From contig JAUFNR010000021.1 of assembly GCA_031216915.1 (NCBI GenBank), forward strand, positions 124,001 to 188,000: a stretch of DNA of 64,000 nucleotides, written 5' to 3'. A model generated the notes under the pieces. The model did no database searches. It was not told the DNA's origin and was given only the letters and a program-made list of their open reading frames with translations. Shown here piece after piece: positions 28,131 through 40,231 of the stretch (positions are counted from its first letter, which is position 1; the number at the start of each line of letters is the position of its first letter). The position numbers and the translations under genes were made by a program. This DNA is from Pictodentalium vernedei (taxonomy: Eukaryota; Mollusca; Scaphopoda; Dentaliida; Dentaliidae).

Positions 28131-29923
28131 CAGGGACCAGCCGTGAGGGCGACTAGGGCGATTAAGTCACCCTTCTAAGCCCAAAGTCGCCTAGAAAAAT
28201 AGTCGGGGCGATTACAAGTCGCCCTCTAAAAATTGGCCAAAATGAGAAAAGGCTGAACTGAGTGATGCGAGGTTTACATGAAAACGAGTATTTTCAAAAA
28301 TCGAATGTGCTCGAGTGTGATAAATGGGCATTTTAATTCGTCAAATAAACGTCCATTTATTTGAAATCACACGACAAGCAATTGTCCATTGTCGCTTTTG
28401 GCGGATTTTTTTATTTCTATTTTGTTACGTTCCAGTCGGAGCTTCTAGTGTCGAAATGAAAATAGGTGACTTAGGTTCCGCTCCACAGTTTCGCACTATT
28501 GTACAGGGGTGAAATTCTAAACAAAGGGTGTATGTTGAAACTAAGGCCATGTAAAATAGAGATATATTTTTAGTATCAGATATATGATTACATTAGGCTT
28601 TTTGTTGGACAAGAGAATTTGAAGTTTTGGTCCCAAAGTTGGAGTCTGATACATAGGGGTAAATTACCAGATGAATTATGGGAAACAGTGGCTTCGAAAA
28701 ATTGGCTATTTTTTTAAATGTAATTTTTACACGGGTTTGTTACCAGACAGGTAACTAAAAAATGAGACGGAAACATATAATTTTTTTTTTGCATTTTAGA
28801 AACAACTGATGCTCTGCTCCAGGGGTGGGTAGGTGGGGTTGGTGGGGAAATTCTGCTTTTGAGGCTGCTAGGTGGCTGAAATTGACTGGTTTCGGTATTT
28901 TTTCGGGCAATTTTTCAGGTTGAAGTCTTGCCTTTGACAATAAATAATTCCACCCACATTCAGATTGTTTATTTCTACTTAGTCAGATAGTGTTATATGT
29001 TTTTTGTGGATTTGGGAAATGTAATACATGTAATGGGTTAGATAACTAAGTTACAGGATATTTGCATTTGAAGAGAGTGTATGGCATGTCACATTTGGAA
29101 ATGCCTGGAAAACTGTGGAGCGGAACCTTACGCGACTCAACAAAACAACCCAGTTTGAAAGTAGGTTACGTCGCTTAGGATGCCGAAAATGTATACACAA
29201 CGGACGTATTTTATAACACATTATTTTCATTTCGATTTGCTGACGACTGTTAACTGTTGGGCTGTCTATTCCCAGAAAAACACGAATGGAATTGAAACAC
29301 ATGAAAAAAAGCTTTAGTGATGTCAAGAAAAGCTTTGAACAGGACACAAGTGTGCATGTGGACGATCTTGAAAAAGGGTCCTCCTAAACATCTGAATGAC
29401 ATGAAATGACGCGGAATGACACCGGAATGCCATAAAAATGTTGCGGAATGACATTTCCTTTACAAAATACTCGACCCCAGAATGTATTTTGTTTATTAAC
29501 TAACAAAGTACCTCCCAAGCAACCTTCTTACATCTGGTCCTGTTCACACTTTCAGACTTAGGAAATTATTAGCTTAGTAGACTTTGTTGAAAGGCAACCA
29601 CAGGAGGGTGATGGGGGGGTTGGCACGAAGAAGAGGTGAGGGGTCATGAAGGAGAAGGAAGCAGTGGAGGATTTTCAGTCAATAAGTACATTGTGATTTT
29701 TTAACCTGGCACAGATGCATCATAGACAACTGGACCTGGATTATTTGTATGTTAATGGAGGACCATAACTTGAAAATATGAAGGGGCGGCGGGGGTGGTA
29801 CATGAATATTCTTAATTTTCCCCACTTGCCTATGAAGTCTCCCTACATGACTCTGCAGTCTCCCTATTTTTTCTGGAGGGAGACTTGAAGTCTCCCTAAA
29901 ATTCCCCTCTAGGCTGGTCCCTG
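28131..29923. mobile_element. hAT-type non-autonomous element
   Basis: Termini CAGGGACCAGCC...GGCTGGTCCCTG are flanked by a perfect 8-bp duplication GTGGCGAA (28123-28130 and 29924-29931). CAGGG-type ends and 8-bp duplications define hAT elements. There is no transposase. It is interrupted by a Harbinger-type element at 28474-29127. Confidence 0.85.
28474..29127. mobile_element. PIF/Harbinger-type MITE nested in the hAT element
   Basis: Perfect 18-bp terminal inverted repeats GGTTCCGCTCCACAGTTT (28474-28491 and 29110-29127) are flanked by TTA (28471-28473 and 29128-29130). The TWA duplication and G-rich terminus are characteristic of PIF/Harbinger. 654 bp, no gene. Confidence 0.75.
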
Positions 29924-29931
29924 GTGGCGAA

Positions 29932-30801
29932 TTGGGGAGAGGCTAGGGAATCTGGTGCACGCGGTTAGAATTCCCGGCAGTTTGCATTGGAGTGATAGAT
30001 TGTCAAAGATCAATCCCTCAACACCATTAAGACTATTAGAGAGTGGGCTCTATTCGGTTCCAGTTTGGCGATGGTAGAGGTTTGAGTCCCACCATGTTGT
30101 GCGATTGCAATTTTAAGGGAAAAAGAAAAAAGAAAACCAAACAGAAACGTCGGTTTGGTAGCGGCCCCGGTATATGACGATAGCGGTTACAAAAAAGGAG
30201 TGGAGAAAGTTCCAACAGTTTAGTTTGAAAAAAAACGGGAGTCATCCATCAAGCCTTCTGGGAGATAGGATGCCGTATGTGATTTTGAGGTATCTGGTTA
30301 TCCTTCGGGAATTCCAAATGACCTCCAACCCCCCCCCCCCCCCTCCCCCCACAAAAAAAAAAAAACCTTAAAAGGGCTGTTTGCTGGCAAGATTGTTTCA
30401 ATCCTTGCCTTGGTCTGTTTGGTTTTCTGCACATCTTTGCATGAGGACTGTTTCAATCCCTCATAGTTTGTCATTCAGTTCGGTCGTGTGTCTGATGAGA
30501 TAGCGGAGGTAGAAAAGATAATAGAGAGCTGGAAATTAGAGCAATTCGGTTTTTAATTTACAACTGTTCCGTCCGTGACGACCAATGACATGTGGATGGG
30601 GAAGCCAGCATTTTTTCCCCGAGATTTATATCTCAGACAGGTGGAGATTTTTCTCGCTGTTTGCAACTCCCACTGGTAACAGAGGCAAGCTTTCGTGCGT
30701 ATCGTGTCACCCGCAGCCAGTTCTAATTTAGGTCACAGAATGCCTGGCTCACCCCATCACAATGATGTAATCTTTAACCCTTTCGATAGACACGCCCCAG
30801 A
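29932..30801. other. gene-free stretch in the 7.1-kb element
   Basis: No supported gene. It has a poly-C run (about 30330-30348) followed by an A run, and the last part is probably the 3' untranslated region of the minus-strand LINE-3. Confidence 0.4.
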
Positions 30802-33531
30802 TTATTTAGTTTTCCTATTGAGGACGCGATGCGCATTGAGTTCTATTATTAATTCGCTGTCTTGAAGTCTATTTAGAGTTTTGCTTTGAAGATCTTTTAA
30901 GCGCATTGATATAGTGTCTATTTTTGCTATCTCGTGAAGTTGTTTTATCGATGTCCACGTGGGCTTGCGCAGAGCCACGCGCAAGGCATGATTTTGGACC
31001 CGTTGTAGTTTTTCAATGTTGGTTTTATTCAGGTCACTTGTCATTATGGCCCCATACTCTAGTACTGGGCGTATATATGATTTGTAAAGATTGAGGAGAA
31101 TTTCTTTATTGGCTCCCCAATTTTTACCTCTAATCATTTTCAGGAAATTGATGCGTTTAATGGCTTTGACAGTGACTGAGTTTATGTGATTGTTTAGATT
31201 GAGACTGCTATCCAGATTGAATCCCAGAAACTTTGCCTCATTACTAGCTTCAAGTTTATGATCGTAAAGCTTAAGCTCAATATTAGGGACAGGCTTTTTC
31301 CTTTGTTTTTTATAGAATGTGATTCTTTGTGTTTTCGTGGCATTTAGCTTGATGCGCCACAGAGCACACCAGTCTTGCAGGTCGCGGATGGTATCCTGCA
31401 GGCTGTTTTGTATTATGTTTCCAGACTTACTGGCCATCCACATTCCTTTGTCGTCTGAGAATTGAGATAGTTCAACATGGTTCTTCCCTAGTTTGTCAAT
31501 GTCATTCACATATATTATAAATAGAAGCGGGCTGAGGACCGAACCCTGTGGAGTGCCCGCTTCGAGTTTTACCTCGGCTGACACTTCGCGGTTGACCCTC
31601 ACTTTGATTTTTCGATCAGATAAAAATGATGGTATGATCCTTAGAATTTTGGTAGGTAGCCCCATTTTAGCTAGTTTGTATCTCATGCCATTGTGCCAGA
31701 CAGAGTCAAACGCTTTTTCTACGTCGAGTAATAGCGCGGTTCCTATTTCATTTTGACTGAACGCCGTTTTCATATAATCTACCAGTCTATAAACATGCTC
31801 GATTCCCTCTCTTTGGCTTCTGTATGCCCTTTGCCACTTATTGAAAAAGCTGATTGATTCGAAATGGCTGCGGAGTCTAGTCGTGAGAATCCGTTCGAAA
31901 ATTTTTCCAATACAGCTGAGTAGGCTGATTGGGCGGTAATTAGCTGGGTTGCTCAAATCCTTGTAGGGTTTGGGTATCATGACTCCTGTAGCTACTTTCC
32001 AACATTTTGGGAAGTATCCACTAGAGAGACAGCAGTTTAGGAGGTTAGTGAGTCTACCGAAAAAAGTATTGGGACATTGTTTCAGGATTTTATATGAGAC
32101 CTCGTCCCCTCCTGGGGAAGAAGAAGACTTACATTTTTTAATTGTGTTAGCCACTTCTTCTTGGCTTATCGGTTCCGTGAGTTCATGGTCATCCCTGTCC
32201 TCGGGCGTTTGGCTGAAGTTGGCATCGTTAAACGTTGTCTTGTTGTCTTGAACAAATTTGTTTACTTTTTCTTTGAACTCGTCATCAAACCTATCGCCCT
32301 CATGTGGACGATGATATTTCTTAAGGAGCTCAGCAAAGGCACTAACCTTCGCCTTGTCATCCAGGGCCATAGTTCCATCGCTGATCTTTAGAGCCTTACT
32401 GTTGGCGTCTTTATGTTTTTGTCCAGTAAGGGTTTTAAAAGTATCCCAAAGCTTTTTAGTCTCCCTGAGTCCATTTAGATTTTCCATTGCTTTTTCCCAT
32501 CTCACGCGATTGTCGTTTGCTATTGCTTTTTTAACTTCTCTGTGGAGGCGATTTTACATGGCTTTAAGTTCGACCTTTTTAGTTGGAAGTTTTTCTGATT
32601 TGTATGCACGGAAGGCCTTTCTTTTTTGTTTTATTATTTGGAGTGTGGTTTCAGTTATTCTGTTGGCCTGCGGTTTAACTGTCTGTTTGGGACAAATCTC
32701 ATCAAGAGTGTTGTTAATGACTTCACTGAGATTGGTACATGCTTGCTCGAGCTCGCAGATATTCATTGGGTCGTTTTTGTTTATTTTAACCTGAATTATT
32801 TTTCTGAAGAGGTCCCAGTCAATTTTGGATAGATTCCACCTCCTCATTGTGGGGTATCTTGCGGGTCCACTGCAACCGTGTAATGTAGCATGAACAGGCA
32901 GGTGGTCGCTACCTAAATCATCGTCTCACACAAATATGTATTGCATTTGATTAGTTAGTGATTTACTGGTTATAATTAGGTCAAGGATGTCGGATTGGTG
33001 GAGGGTGTTGTTACTGACATAAGTAATGTCGAGGTCGTTATTTAATACAAAAAGATCAAATTGTTCGATGATATTGAAGAGAGCGTCGCCATTGGGCTCC
33101 GTTTTATTGCATCCGAAAACCTGATGTTTGGCATTGAAATCACCTAAGAAAATACAGTGTTTGTGATTTTTCACAAAGAATTCAAAGACTTCGCTGTCAA
33201 CTGTTTTTTTCAGTTTATTATAATATGAGATTACGGCAACTTTTTTATGATCTAGTTCAATCTCAGCGGCAATCACCTCTGCGTTGAGATGATCGCTTGA
33301 TATTGTTTTATATTTTAAGTCCTGCCTTATGAGGAGAGCGACTCCGTCTCCACGATGTGTGGGACGGTCTCGTCTAATGATGTTGAATCCACTTAGCAAA
33401 AATGTCTTACTTGGCTTTAACCATGTTTCGCTGATACCAATTACATCTTCGTTTGTGAAGTAATCGGACATCTGTGAGCTTTTGCAGTTAACGCTTCGAG
33501 CGTTCCACTGAATTATTTTCAACTTATCCAT
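30802..33531 (-). pseudogene. LINE-3 ORF2 (endonuclease + reverse transcriptase), two in-frame stops
   Basis: A single frame of 910 codons from ATG 33531 to the stop at 30802, broken only by TGA (about 32928) and TAA (about 32556). The N-terminal endonuclease has IIQWNARSVNCK, ISETWLKP, CIFLGDFNAKH and SDHLPVH. Reverse transcriptase blocks are NPANYRPISLLSCIGKIFERI, ALLLDVEKAFDSVWHNG, GTPQGSVLSPLLF and the active site SQFSDDKG. The usual small or aromatic residue before DD is here Ser. There is no RNase H. It belongs to the Jockey/CR1 group. An upstream gag-like ORF1 remnant lies at 33540-34050. It is less decayed than LINE-1 and LINE-2, so it inserted later, into the 7.1-kb element. Confidence 0.88.
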
Positions 33532-33539
33532 AAGTGTTC

Positions 33540-34050
33540 AGTACCTGACGTCATTTTACTAGTTAACGTGTTGTGGGTGTGATTTATATTTTATTTATGG
33601 CGGCTTCTATTAGCGAGGAAGAGATTTGAGTTCGATATAATTTGGATGCTGTTTTCCCCACTTCTTTACATATGTCGGAAAGACTGACGTCGAAGTGTTT
33701 GTTCATTATATTAAAAATTGAACCAGCCATTAGGCTGCACATCGAATGTGGAGAGGTTGAGTTTTCTACGCTGTTGACATTAATAGCTTTCAGTTCTATG
33801 TCGGTTTTAACTTTTTTGTAGTGGGGACACCCCCGATAATTGCTTGGGTGTCGTCCGTTACAATTTGGGCTTCTGCTTGTAAAATGTGTGAAGAGTAATA
33901 GTTAGCTGACAGTATATGTTTTCAGAGCAATGGATGAACTGCAACAGTTTTTACAAACATCAAAGGATTATGTTGACTAGTTTCATGACAGTTTTCACAG
34001 TCAAATTGATGGTTTAGTGCTTTTACCGCAATAAGTCTACTAATGATGTG
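33540..34050 (-). pseudogene. LINE-3 ORF1 (gag-like, CCHC zinc knuckle) remnant
   Basis: Minus-strand reading gives NCNGRHPSNYRGCPHYKKVK, a C-x-...-C-x2-H type knuckle motif, then IELKAINVNSVENSTSPHS and SLMAGSIF. The same order (RQHPSNYRECSHFKKVK...SSAENSSSPYS...LMAGSI) is present in the fragment at 59355-59735, so both come from one ORF1 family. The frame is broken upstream. Confidence 0.65.
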
Positions 34051-34251
34051 CATTCTCTCATTCCCACTAGAGGCTTTTCATGACCTTGTTTCATTCCTCC
34101 TTGAAAAAACAGGTCAGCAATGTTTGGCGGCAGCATGTAGATTCTAGATTTTTCAACTAAAATTACAGTACACTGAAAAAAAAATTTAAAAAAAAGGGGA
34201 GGACTGAAAAAAAATGTTAAAAAAAGTTGGAGGGGTAAAAACCCAAAAATT

Positions 34252-34366
34252 GGATTTGTTTGTTCATTTAGTTGGAATTTTAAACAGCCATTTAATTTGG
34301 GACTGATGGAGTCCCAAATTAAATGGCTGTTTAAAATTCCAACTGGATGAACAAACAAACAAATTC
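34252..34366. repeat. long hairpin, copy 2
   Basis: Near-perfect palindrome of about 50-bp arms around GGGACTGATGGAGTCCC, with the same core as 28009-28065. The arms are better conserved here than in copy 1. Confidence 0.85.
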
Positions 34367-34677
34367 AAGGAGTGTTTAGGGAATGGAACAGTCTGTATAC
34401 AGCTATATATTATCTGTGTGCTATGTGCTATCTATGTAGTTATATGAATCGTAATTTTTCGAACCCCACCTCTACTGAGTATTATTTTTTTGTGAGTGTG
34501 TTACATTTTATGATGTTTATTTTATATGTTGAGCATGTTTTGAAGAGAATAAAAGACTGGAAATTGTATTTTTTTCACTTTTGAATGATCACCAACTTTG
34601 GGGGGGAAATGACTATTTTTTTGGGGGGGGGGGGGGGGGGAATTGTTAGGAGGGAAGTGTCTGACATTCACTATCAA

Positions 34678-36672
34678 TAAAGAAAAATTCTACAACAAAA
34701 AACTTAATGCCCCCAACGAACAGAATGCATTAAATTACAAAAAACTATTGTAGAATCGTCAACAAGGTCAAAAAGCAGTGCAAAACCATTTATTGTAGAG
34801 ACATCTTAAACGAAAATAGAAACAATATGCGAAGAACATGGTAAATCTTAAATGAAGCTATAAATACATGTAAGGGAAAGCGCGAAAGAGGGTTGCTGTC
34901 ATTTTTTATACAGGATGATATAGAAATAAAAGAAGCCAATAACATAGCAAACAAATTCAACGATTTTTTTTATCAGCATTGGAAAGGCTGTACTATACTA
35001 GCCGACCAGATTCAGAAACCAAACAAGTCCTATTTAGACTGCATGAACACCAATATCTCCAACAACTTTTATCTGTTACCCACAGATTCCACAGAAGTCA
35101 GCCGTATAGTAAATAAAATGAAGCCCATATTATCAAAAGACTGCGATGGTATAACTAGCAGTCTTCTTAAACAAACAATAAGTACTGGATCCCCTTACAC
35201 ATGTTATTAATAATTCTGTTATTAATGGCAAAGTACCTGATAGGATGAAGATTGCAAAAGTGACACCTATATTCAGAACAGACGACGTGCATAGATTTAC
35301 CAATTACAGACCTGTTAGTATACCTCCGACATTTTAAAAAGTACTGGAAAAGCTAATGGAAACGAGACTTACAAATTTTCTAAATAGATTCAATATTTTA
35401 TACCCCCACCAGTACGGATTTAGAAAATGCCGTAGCACCATTCACACAATCCTCCAACTTCTGAAGAGAACAGCACTTTAGCACTTTTCTTGGAATTGTC
35501 AAAGGCTTTCGACAAATCACGAAATTCTATTATGTAAACTAGAAAAGTATGGTATCCGAAGCCTCACAAATAATTGGTTCAGAAGTTACCTGTCTGACAG
35601 GCTTCAGTATGTTATGTACGAAGAACACAAATCAGATTCAGTGAAACAAAGCTGTGGTGTCCCACAAGGCTCAATTCTGGGCCCTGTACTAGTATTCTTT
35701 CTCTTATATATCAACGATATTAGTAACTCAGCATCACTCAATTTATTATCGTTTGTGGATGATACCATGGTACACTGCTCCGGTTCAGACGGGAATGCCA
35801 TAACACTCTATTTCAACAACGAACTTCAAAAAATATTTGAATGGTGCTCGGCGAACCAACTGCTGTTGAATGCTAAAAAAAACACTTATATTATACTTAA
35901 CCCAAATAAAAGTAAGAATAATAATTTCTGTCAAGAGATAAAAATAAATAATCAAAAGATAAGCAAAGTCGGGGGAAGTGAGACGGAAAAAATCTTTAAA
36001 ATTTCTTGGAATAAGCATTGATGAACACTTAATCTACAAAGCTCATATATCTAGGCTATGCTCGAAAATAGCAGACGTAAATTCTAGCCTCAACAAAGTA
36101 AAACATATTCTCCCACATAATGTCCTGAAAACATTGTACTACGCCCTGGTTCATAGCCATCTGGTATACAGGATTTTAGCATGGGGCAATTCAAGAGTTA
36201 TTAATAAACTAGTTATCACACAAAAGCACTCATTACGAATAATAAATAACAAAAAATACAATTCCCACACAGACCCCTTATTTAGGGAAAATAAAATACT
36301 CAAAGTAGATGATCTGTTCAAATTGCATGTATTACTGTTTGCGCATGACTGGCAAAATGGCAGATTACGTCTTCTTTTAACGATACATTCAAGGTTACTG
36401 ACAATTCACTTGATAGGAGAACCCGGCAGTCGGGACATCCATACATAGAAGTTCGTGTATGTGTTTTTTCTATGTATGGATGTCCCGACCGTGTCACAAA
36501 CCCTAGATAAACTTCATCTATATGCCATCCCGAAACTATGGAACGCTTTAGACGACACAGTTCGAAATATCAGTAACGGGGGCTACATTTAAGAAAACAT
36601 TGACTACAACATTCCTTTCGTCATATTCGACTTATGCCCGTTGCGATAATCTCTACTGCCCAGACTGTACTT
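34678..36672 (+). pseudogene. LINE-2 copy, reverse transcriptase and C-terminal part
   Basis: Resumes the LINE-2 ORF with INKEKFYNKKLNAPNEQ. It continues through IANKFNDFFYQHWKG, SRIVNKMKPILSKDCDG and YPHQYGFRKCRSTIH, the catalytic core SCGVPQGSILGPV and LLSFVDDTMVHCSG (FVDD active site), KTLYYALVHSHLVYR, and HTDPLFRENKILKVDDLFKLH. It ends DNLYCPDCT just before the stop at 36672. Several frameshifts (near 35210, 35490 and 36000) mark it as dead. The C-terminal cysteine motif equals that of the LINE split by the Polinton. Confidence 0.85.
36429..36490. repeat. 21-bp-arm hairpin inside the LINE-2 ORF
   Basis: GTCGGGACATCCATACATAG (from 36429) is repeated inverted at about 36470-36490, with a loop of about 20 bases. 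The left arm fits the LINE frame (SGHPYIEV). The right arm looks like a local inverted copy. Confidence 0.7.
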
Positions 36673-37456
36673 AGTGAATTTTGATCATAGTGGCCCATTA
36701 GCAAATTAAACAAATCCGCAATACTAGTCGTGCAATATGTCCTAATCTTGCATCCTCGTCCAATGCAACCTGCAGCATTTTCCCTCTAGTTGCCCCACTA
36801 ACCTCGCGTAATACCACACATGGTTAAGAAGCTGTAAACAATACTCTTGAGGGAAAAATTTGCGTTCGGGAACACGTATTTGAGCAAATGCTTGGTCAAG
36901 TCAGTTGGCTAATCGTGGGGAGTCACATGTGGTGAACTGGCCCACACCTAAATGATGCCAGCTAGTTTATGGCATTTGCCCCCCAAGCCCCCCCACCCCC
37001 CTAAATGGTGTGCCCGCCGATATAGACCCCTCGTCCAATTATAAAGATCATGATCTTCTCTACTAGTTGGAACGATATTAACCACTCGATTTGATTGATT
37101 GTGGCTCTTGAACTTTTTGCAGAGCAATGATGGTAATTTGGCAAGCAGGTTGCTCTCTGCCTGAACAGAAACACCACCCTCCCGCTGGCTCTTTATCCTG
37201 GCTTCTTACACTAGAACATAGTTTCGACCCGAGGAACGGAAAAACTGGCGTCCTTATCATAGATAAGATGGATCACTTCATGTTTCCCCATCTAGTCAGT
37301 CTGTTTGTGCGTTCTCTTTTCTTTAGGGGGTGGCAGGTAGACAGCCATCTGGCTATGCCACTTCCCATGGTATGCTATTTGTTACTCTTGTATAATGTTT
37401 ATTTTTGTTTACATCTTACATATATGTATACCGAGAATAAAGAATCTGAATCTGAC
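36673..37456 (+). other. probable LINE-2 3' untranslated region with tail
   Basis: Gene-free sequence ends in GAATAAAGAATCTGAATCTGA (37432-37452), a polyadenylation signal plus short TCTGAA repeats, as at the 3' ends of many invertebrate LINEs. It is adjacent to the LINE-4 fragment. Part of it could belong to another small insertion. Confidence 0.4.
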
Positions 37457-37850
37457 AAGTTAAGCTAGTGTCATTGACACTTTCATTATTATTTTGTGTA
37501 GTGTATTGGTCTGTTGTCACTGCTGTAACTAATTTTATAGCACTTATATACTCCGGACCATTTAGAAGACTATTGTTGAACTTCCAGAGCCCCTTCCCTC
37601 TTGGTTGATCGATGAATGATAAATTGATAGTTATCGGGTTATGATCTGACTTGTATTTGAAGAGAATGTCTTCTTTATGGAAAAAGATTCGTAAATCGCA
37701 AGATATTAGAAAGTAATCCAGTCTTGCCATTTTATTACCTGCCCCCCTCCAGGTGTAATGTTTTGATTCTGGGTTTTCTATTCTCCAGACGTCTCATAGG
37801 TCTAGTTTTTCCATGAATTTCGGGATTGTTTTGTTTAATTTTGTATTATT
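37457..37850 (-). pseudogene. LINE-4 copy, end of endonuclease domain
   Basis: Minus-strand reading: KLNKTIPKFMEKLDL, then MARLDYFLISCDLRIF and YKSDHNPITINLSF (the final SDH endonuclease motif), then GLWKFNNSLL. The pattern fits an L1/Tx1-like endonuclease. It is truncated at about 37457, where the LINE-2 tail begins, and continues upstream at 40232-40713 beyond a Helentron-like insertion. Confidence 0.7.
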
Positions 37851-40231
37851 ATGTGTACCCATACTATGTATGGTACACATAATGCCGGCATCCGGGGTGA
37901 CCATCCGTCGTTCGTCCATCCTTTGTCCATCCATCCGTCTGTCCATCCGGGATCTGTATCCATTTCTTTGGCATTCGATAACTTGAAAAATATTGCTTGG
38001 ATTGTCAAGTTACTTTATATTTGTGTTCAGGTTACTGATGTGCTGAGCTGTATAGTTTTTGGTGTAAATCGAATAATTTGATTCTGAGATATTAACCCTT
38101 TGTCCTTCAAATTGAAAATTCCTCCAATCCCTTTGGCATTCGATAACTTGAAAATTATTGCTTGGATTGTCTAGTTATCTTATATTTATGTTCAGGTTAC
38201 TGATTTGCCGAGCTGTATAGTTTTTGGTGTAAATCTGATAATTTGATCCTGATATATTAACCCTTTATCCTTCAAATTGAAAATTTCTCCAATCCCTTTG
38301 GCATTCGATAACTTGAAAAATATTGCTTGGATTGTCAAGTTACTTTATATTTGTGTTCAGGTTACTGATGTGCCAAGCTGTATAGTTTTTGATGTAAATC
38401 TGATAATTTGATCCTGAGATATTAACCCTTTATCCTTCAAATTGAAAATTCCTCCAATCCCTTTGGCATTCGATAACTAGAAAATTATTGCTTGGATTGT
38501 CTAGTTACTTTATATTTGTGTTCAGGTTACTGATTTGCTGAGCTGTATAGTTTTTGGTGTAAATCTGATAATTTGATCCTGAGATATTAACCCTTTGTCC
38601 TTCAAATTGAAAATTTCTCCAATCCCTTTGGCATTCGATAACTTGAAAAATATTGCTTGGATTGTCAAGTTACTTTATATTTGTGTTCAGGTTACTGATG
38701 TGCCGAGCTGTATAGTTTTTGGTGTAAATTTGATAATTTAATCCTGAGATATTAACCCTTTATCCTTCAAATTGAAAATTCCTCCAATCCCTTTGGCATT
38801 CGATAACTTGAAAAATATTGCGTGATTGTCTAGTTACTTTACATTTGTGTTCAGATTACTGATGTGCCGAGCTGTCTAGTTTTTAGTGTAAATCTGATGA
38901 TTTGATCCCGAGATATTAACCCTTTATCCTTCAAATTGAAAATTTCTCCAATCCCTTTGGCATTCGATAACTTGAAAAATATTGCTTGGATTGTCAGGTT
39001 ACTTTATATTTGTGTTCAGGTTACTGATGTGCCAAGCTGTATAGTTTTTGGTGTAAATCGGATAATTTGATCCTGAGATATTAACCCTTTATCCTTCAAA
39101 TTGAAAATTCCTCCAATCCCTTTGGCATTCGATAACTTGAAAAATATTGCTTGGATTGTCAAGTTACTTTATATTTGTGTTCAGGTTACTGATGTGCCGA
39201 GCTGTATAGTTTTTAGTGTAAATCTGATGATTTGATCCTGAGATATTAACCCTTTATCCTTCAAATTGAAAATTTCTCCAATCCCTTTGGCATTCGATAA
39301 CTTGAAAAATATTACTTGGATTGTCAAGTTACTTTATATTTGTGTTCAGGTTACTGATGTGCCGAGCTGTATAGTTTTTGGTGTAAATCTTATTTTGATC
39401 CTGAGATATTAACCCTTTATCCTTCAAATTGAAAATTCCTCCAATCCCTTTGGCATTCGATAACTTGAAAAATATTGCTTGGATTGTCAAGTTACTTTAC
39501 ATTTGTGTTCAGGTTACTGATGTGCCGAGCTGTATAGCTTTTAGTGTAAATCTGATGATTTAATCCTGAGATATTAACCCTTTATCCTTCAAATTGAAAA
39601 TTCCTCCAATCCCTTTGGCATTCGATAACTTGAAAAATATTGCTTGGATTGTCAAGTTACTTTATATTTGTGATCAGGTTACTGATGTACCGAGCTGTAT
39701 AGTTTTTGGTGTAAATCTGTTATTTTAATCCTTAGATATTAACCCTTTATCCTTCAAATTAAAAATTCCTCCAATCCCTTTGGCATTTGATAACTTGAAA
39801 AATATTGCTTGGATTGTCAAGTTACTTTGTAATTGTGTTCAGGTTACTGATGTGCTGAGCTGTATAGTTTTTGGTGTTAATCTGGTAATTTGATCCCGAG
39901 ATATTAACCCTTTATCCTTCAAATTGAAAATTCCTCCAATTCCTTTGGCATGAGATAACTCAAAAAATATCAATCCGATTGTCATGTTACTTTATATATT
40001 TATTCAGGTTACTGGTGTGCTGTGCTGTATAGTTTTTTATGATAATTTGATCCGGAGATATTAACCCTTTATCCATCAAATTAGACACTCCTCCAATCCA
40101 TTTCTATATGTACCCATACCTTGTATGGTGTACATAATGTCAGCATCCATGGTGGGCATTGGTGGCCCTCCATCATGCAGCTTTCTACTAGTTGTGCGTA
40201 TGGGTACACATCTGACAATTTCATCAGCCTA
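37851..40231. mobile_element. Helentron-like (HINE) element with 165-bp tandem repeats, copy 2
   Basis: Same family as 24963-27297: left subterminal repeat ATGTGTACCCATAC (37851-37864), CCATCC/GTCC-rich stretch, about 13 units keyed by CTTTGGCATTCGATAACTTG, right inverted repeat GTATGGGTACACAT (40198-40211) and terminus CAGCCTA before a T run. It is inserted in the LINE-4 endonuclease. No coding capacity. Confidence 0.6.

Larger units (their letters stand above)
27580..34669. mobile_element. 7.1-kb composite element with inverted ends, inserted in LINE-2
   Basis: 27580 to about 27830 is an inverted copy of about 34460-34669, including poly-C/poly-G tracts and a block with AGTCTTTTATTCTCTTCAAA. 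It is flanked by TCTATCAA (27572-27579) and ACTATCAA (34670-34677), an 8-bp duplication with one mismatch, as hAT elements make. Inside each end a second block including a hairpin occurs in direct orientation. The interior carries a hAT MITE, unassigned sequence, and a minus-strand LINE. No transposase was recognised, so it is a non-autonomous carrier enlarged by later insertions. Confidence 0.55.

Noticed and set aside
30030..30110. Possible second tRNA-derived SINE (GGTAGAGGTTTGAGTCCCACC resembles a B box)
   Set aside because: No convincing A box at the right distance and no conserved body, so not listed as a feature.
37078..37468. 113-codon plus-strand open frame near 37127
   Set aside because: It ends in the LINE tail signal and shows no domain. 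Treated as untranslated region.
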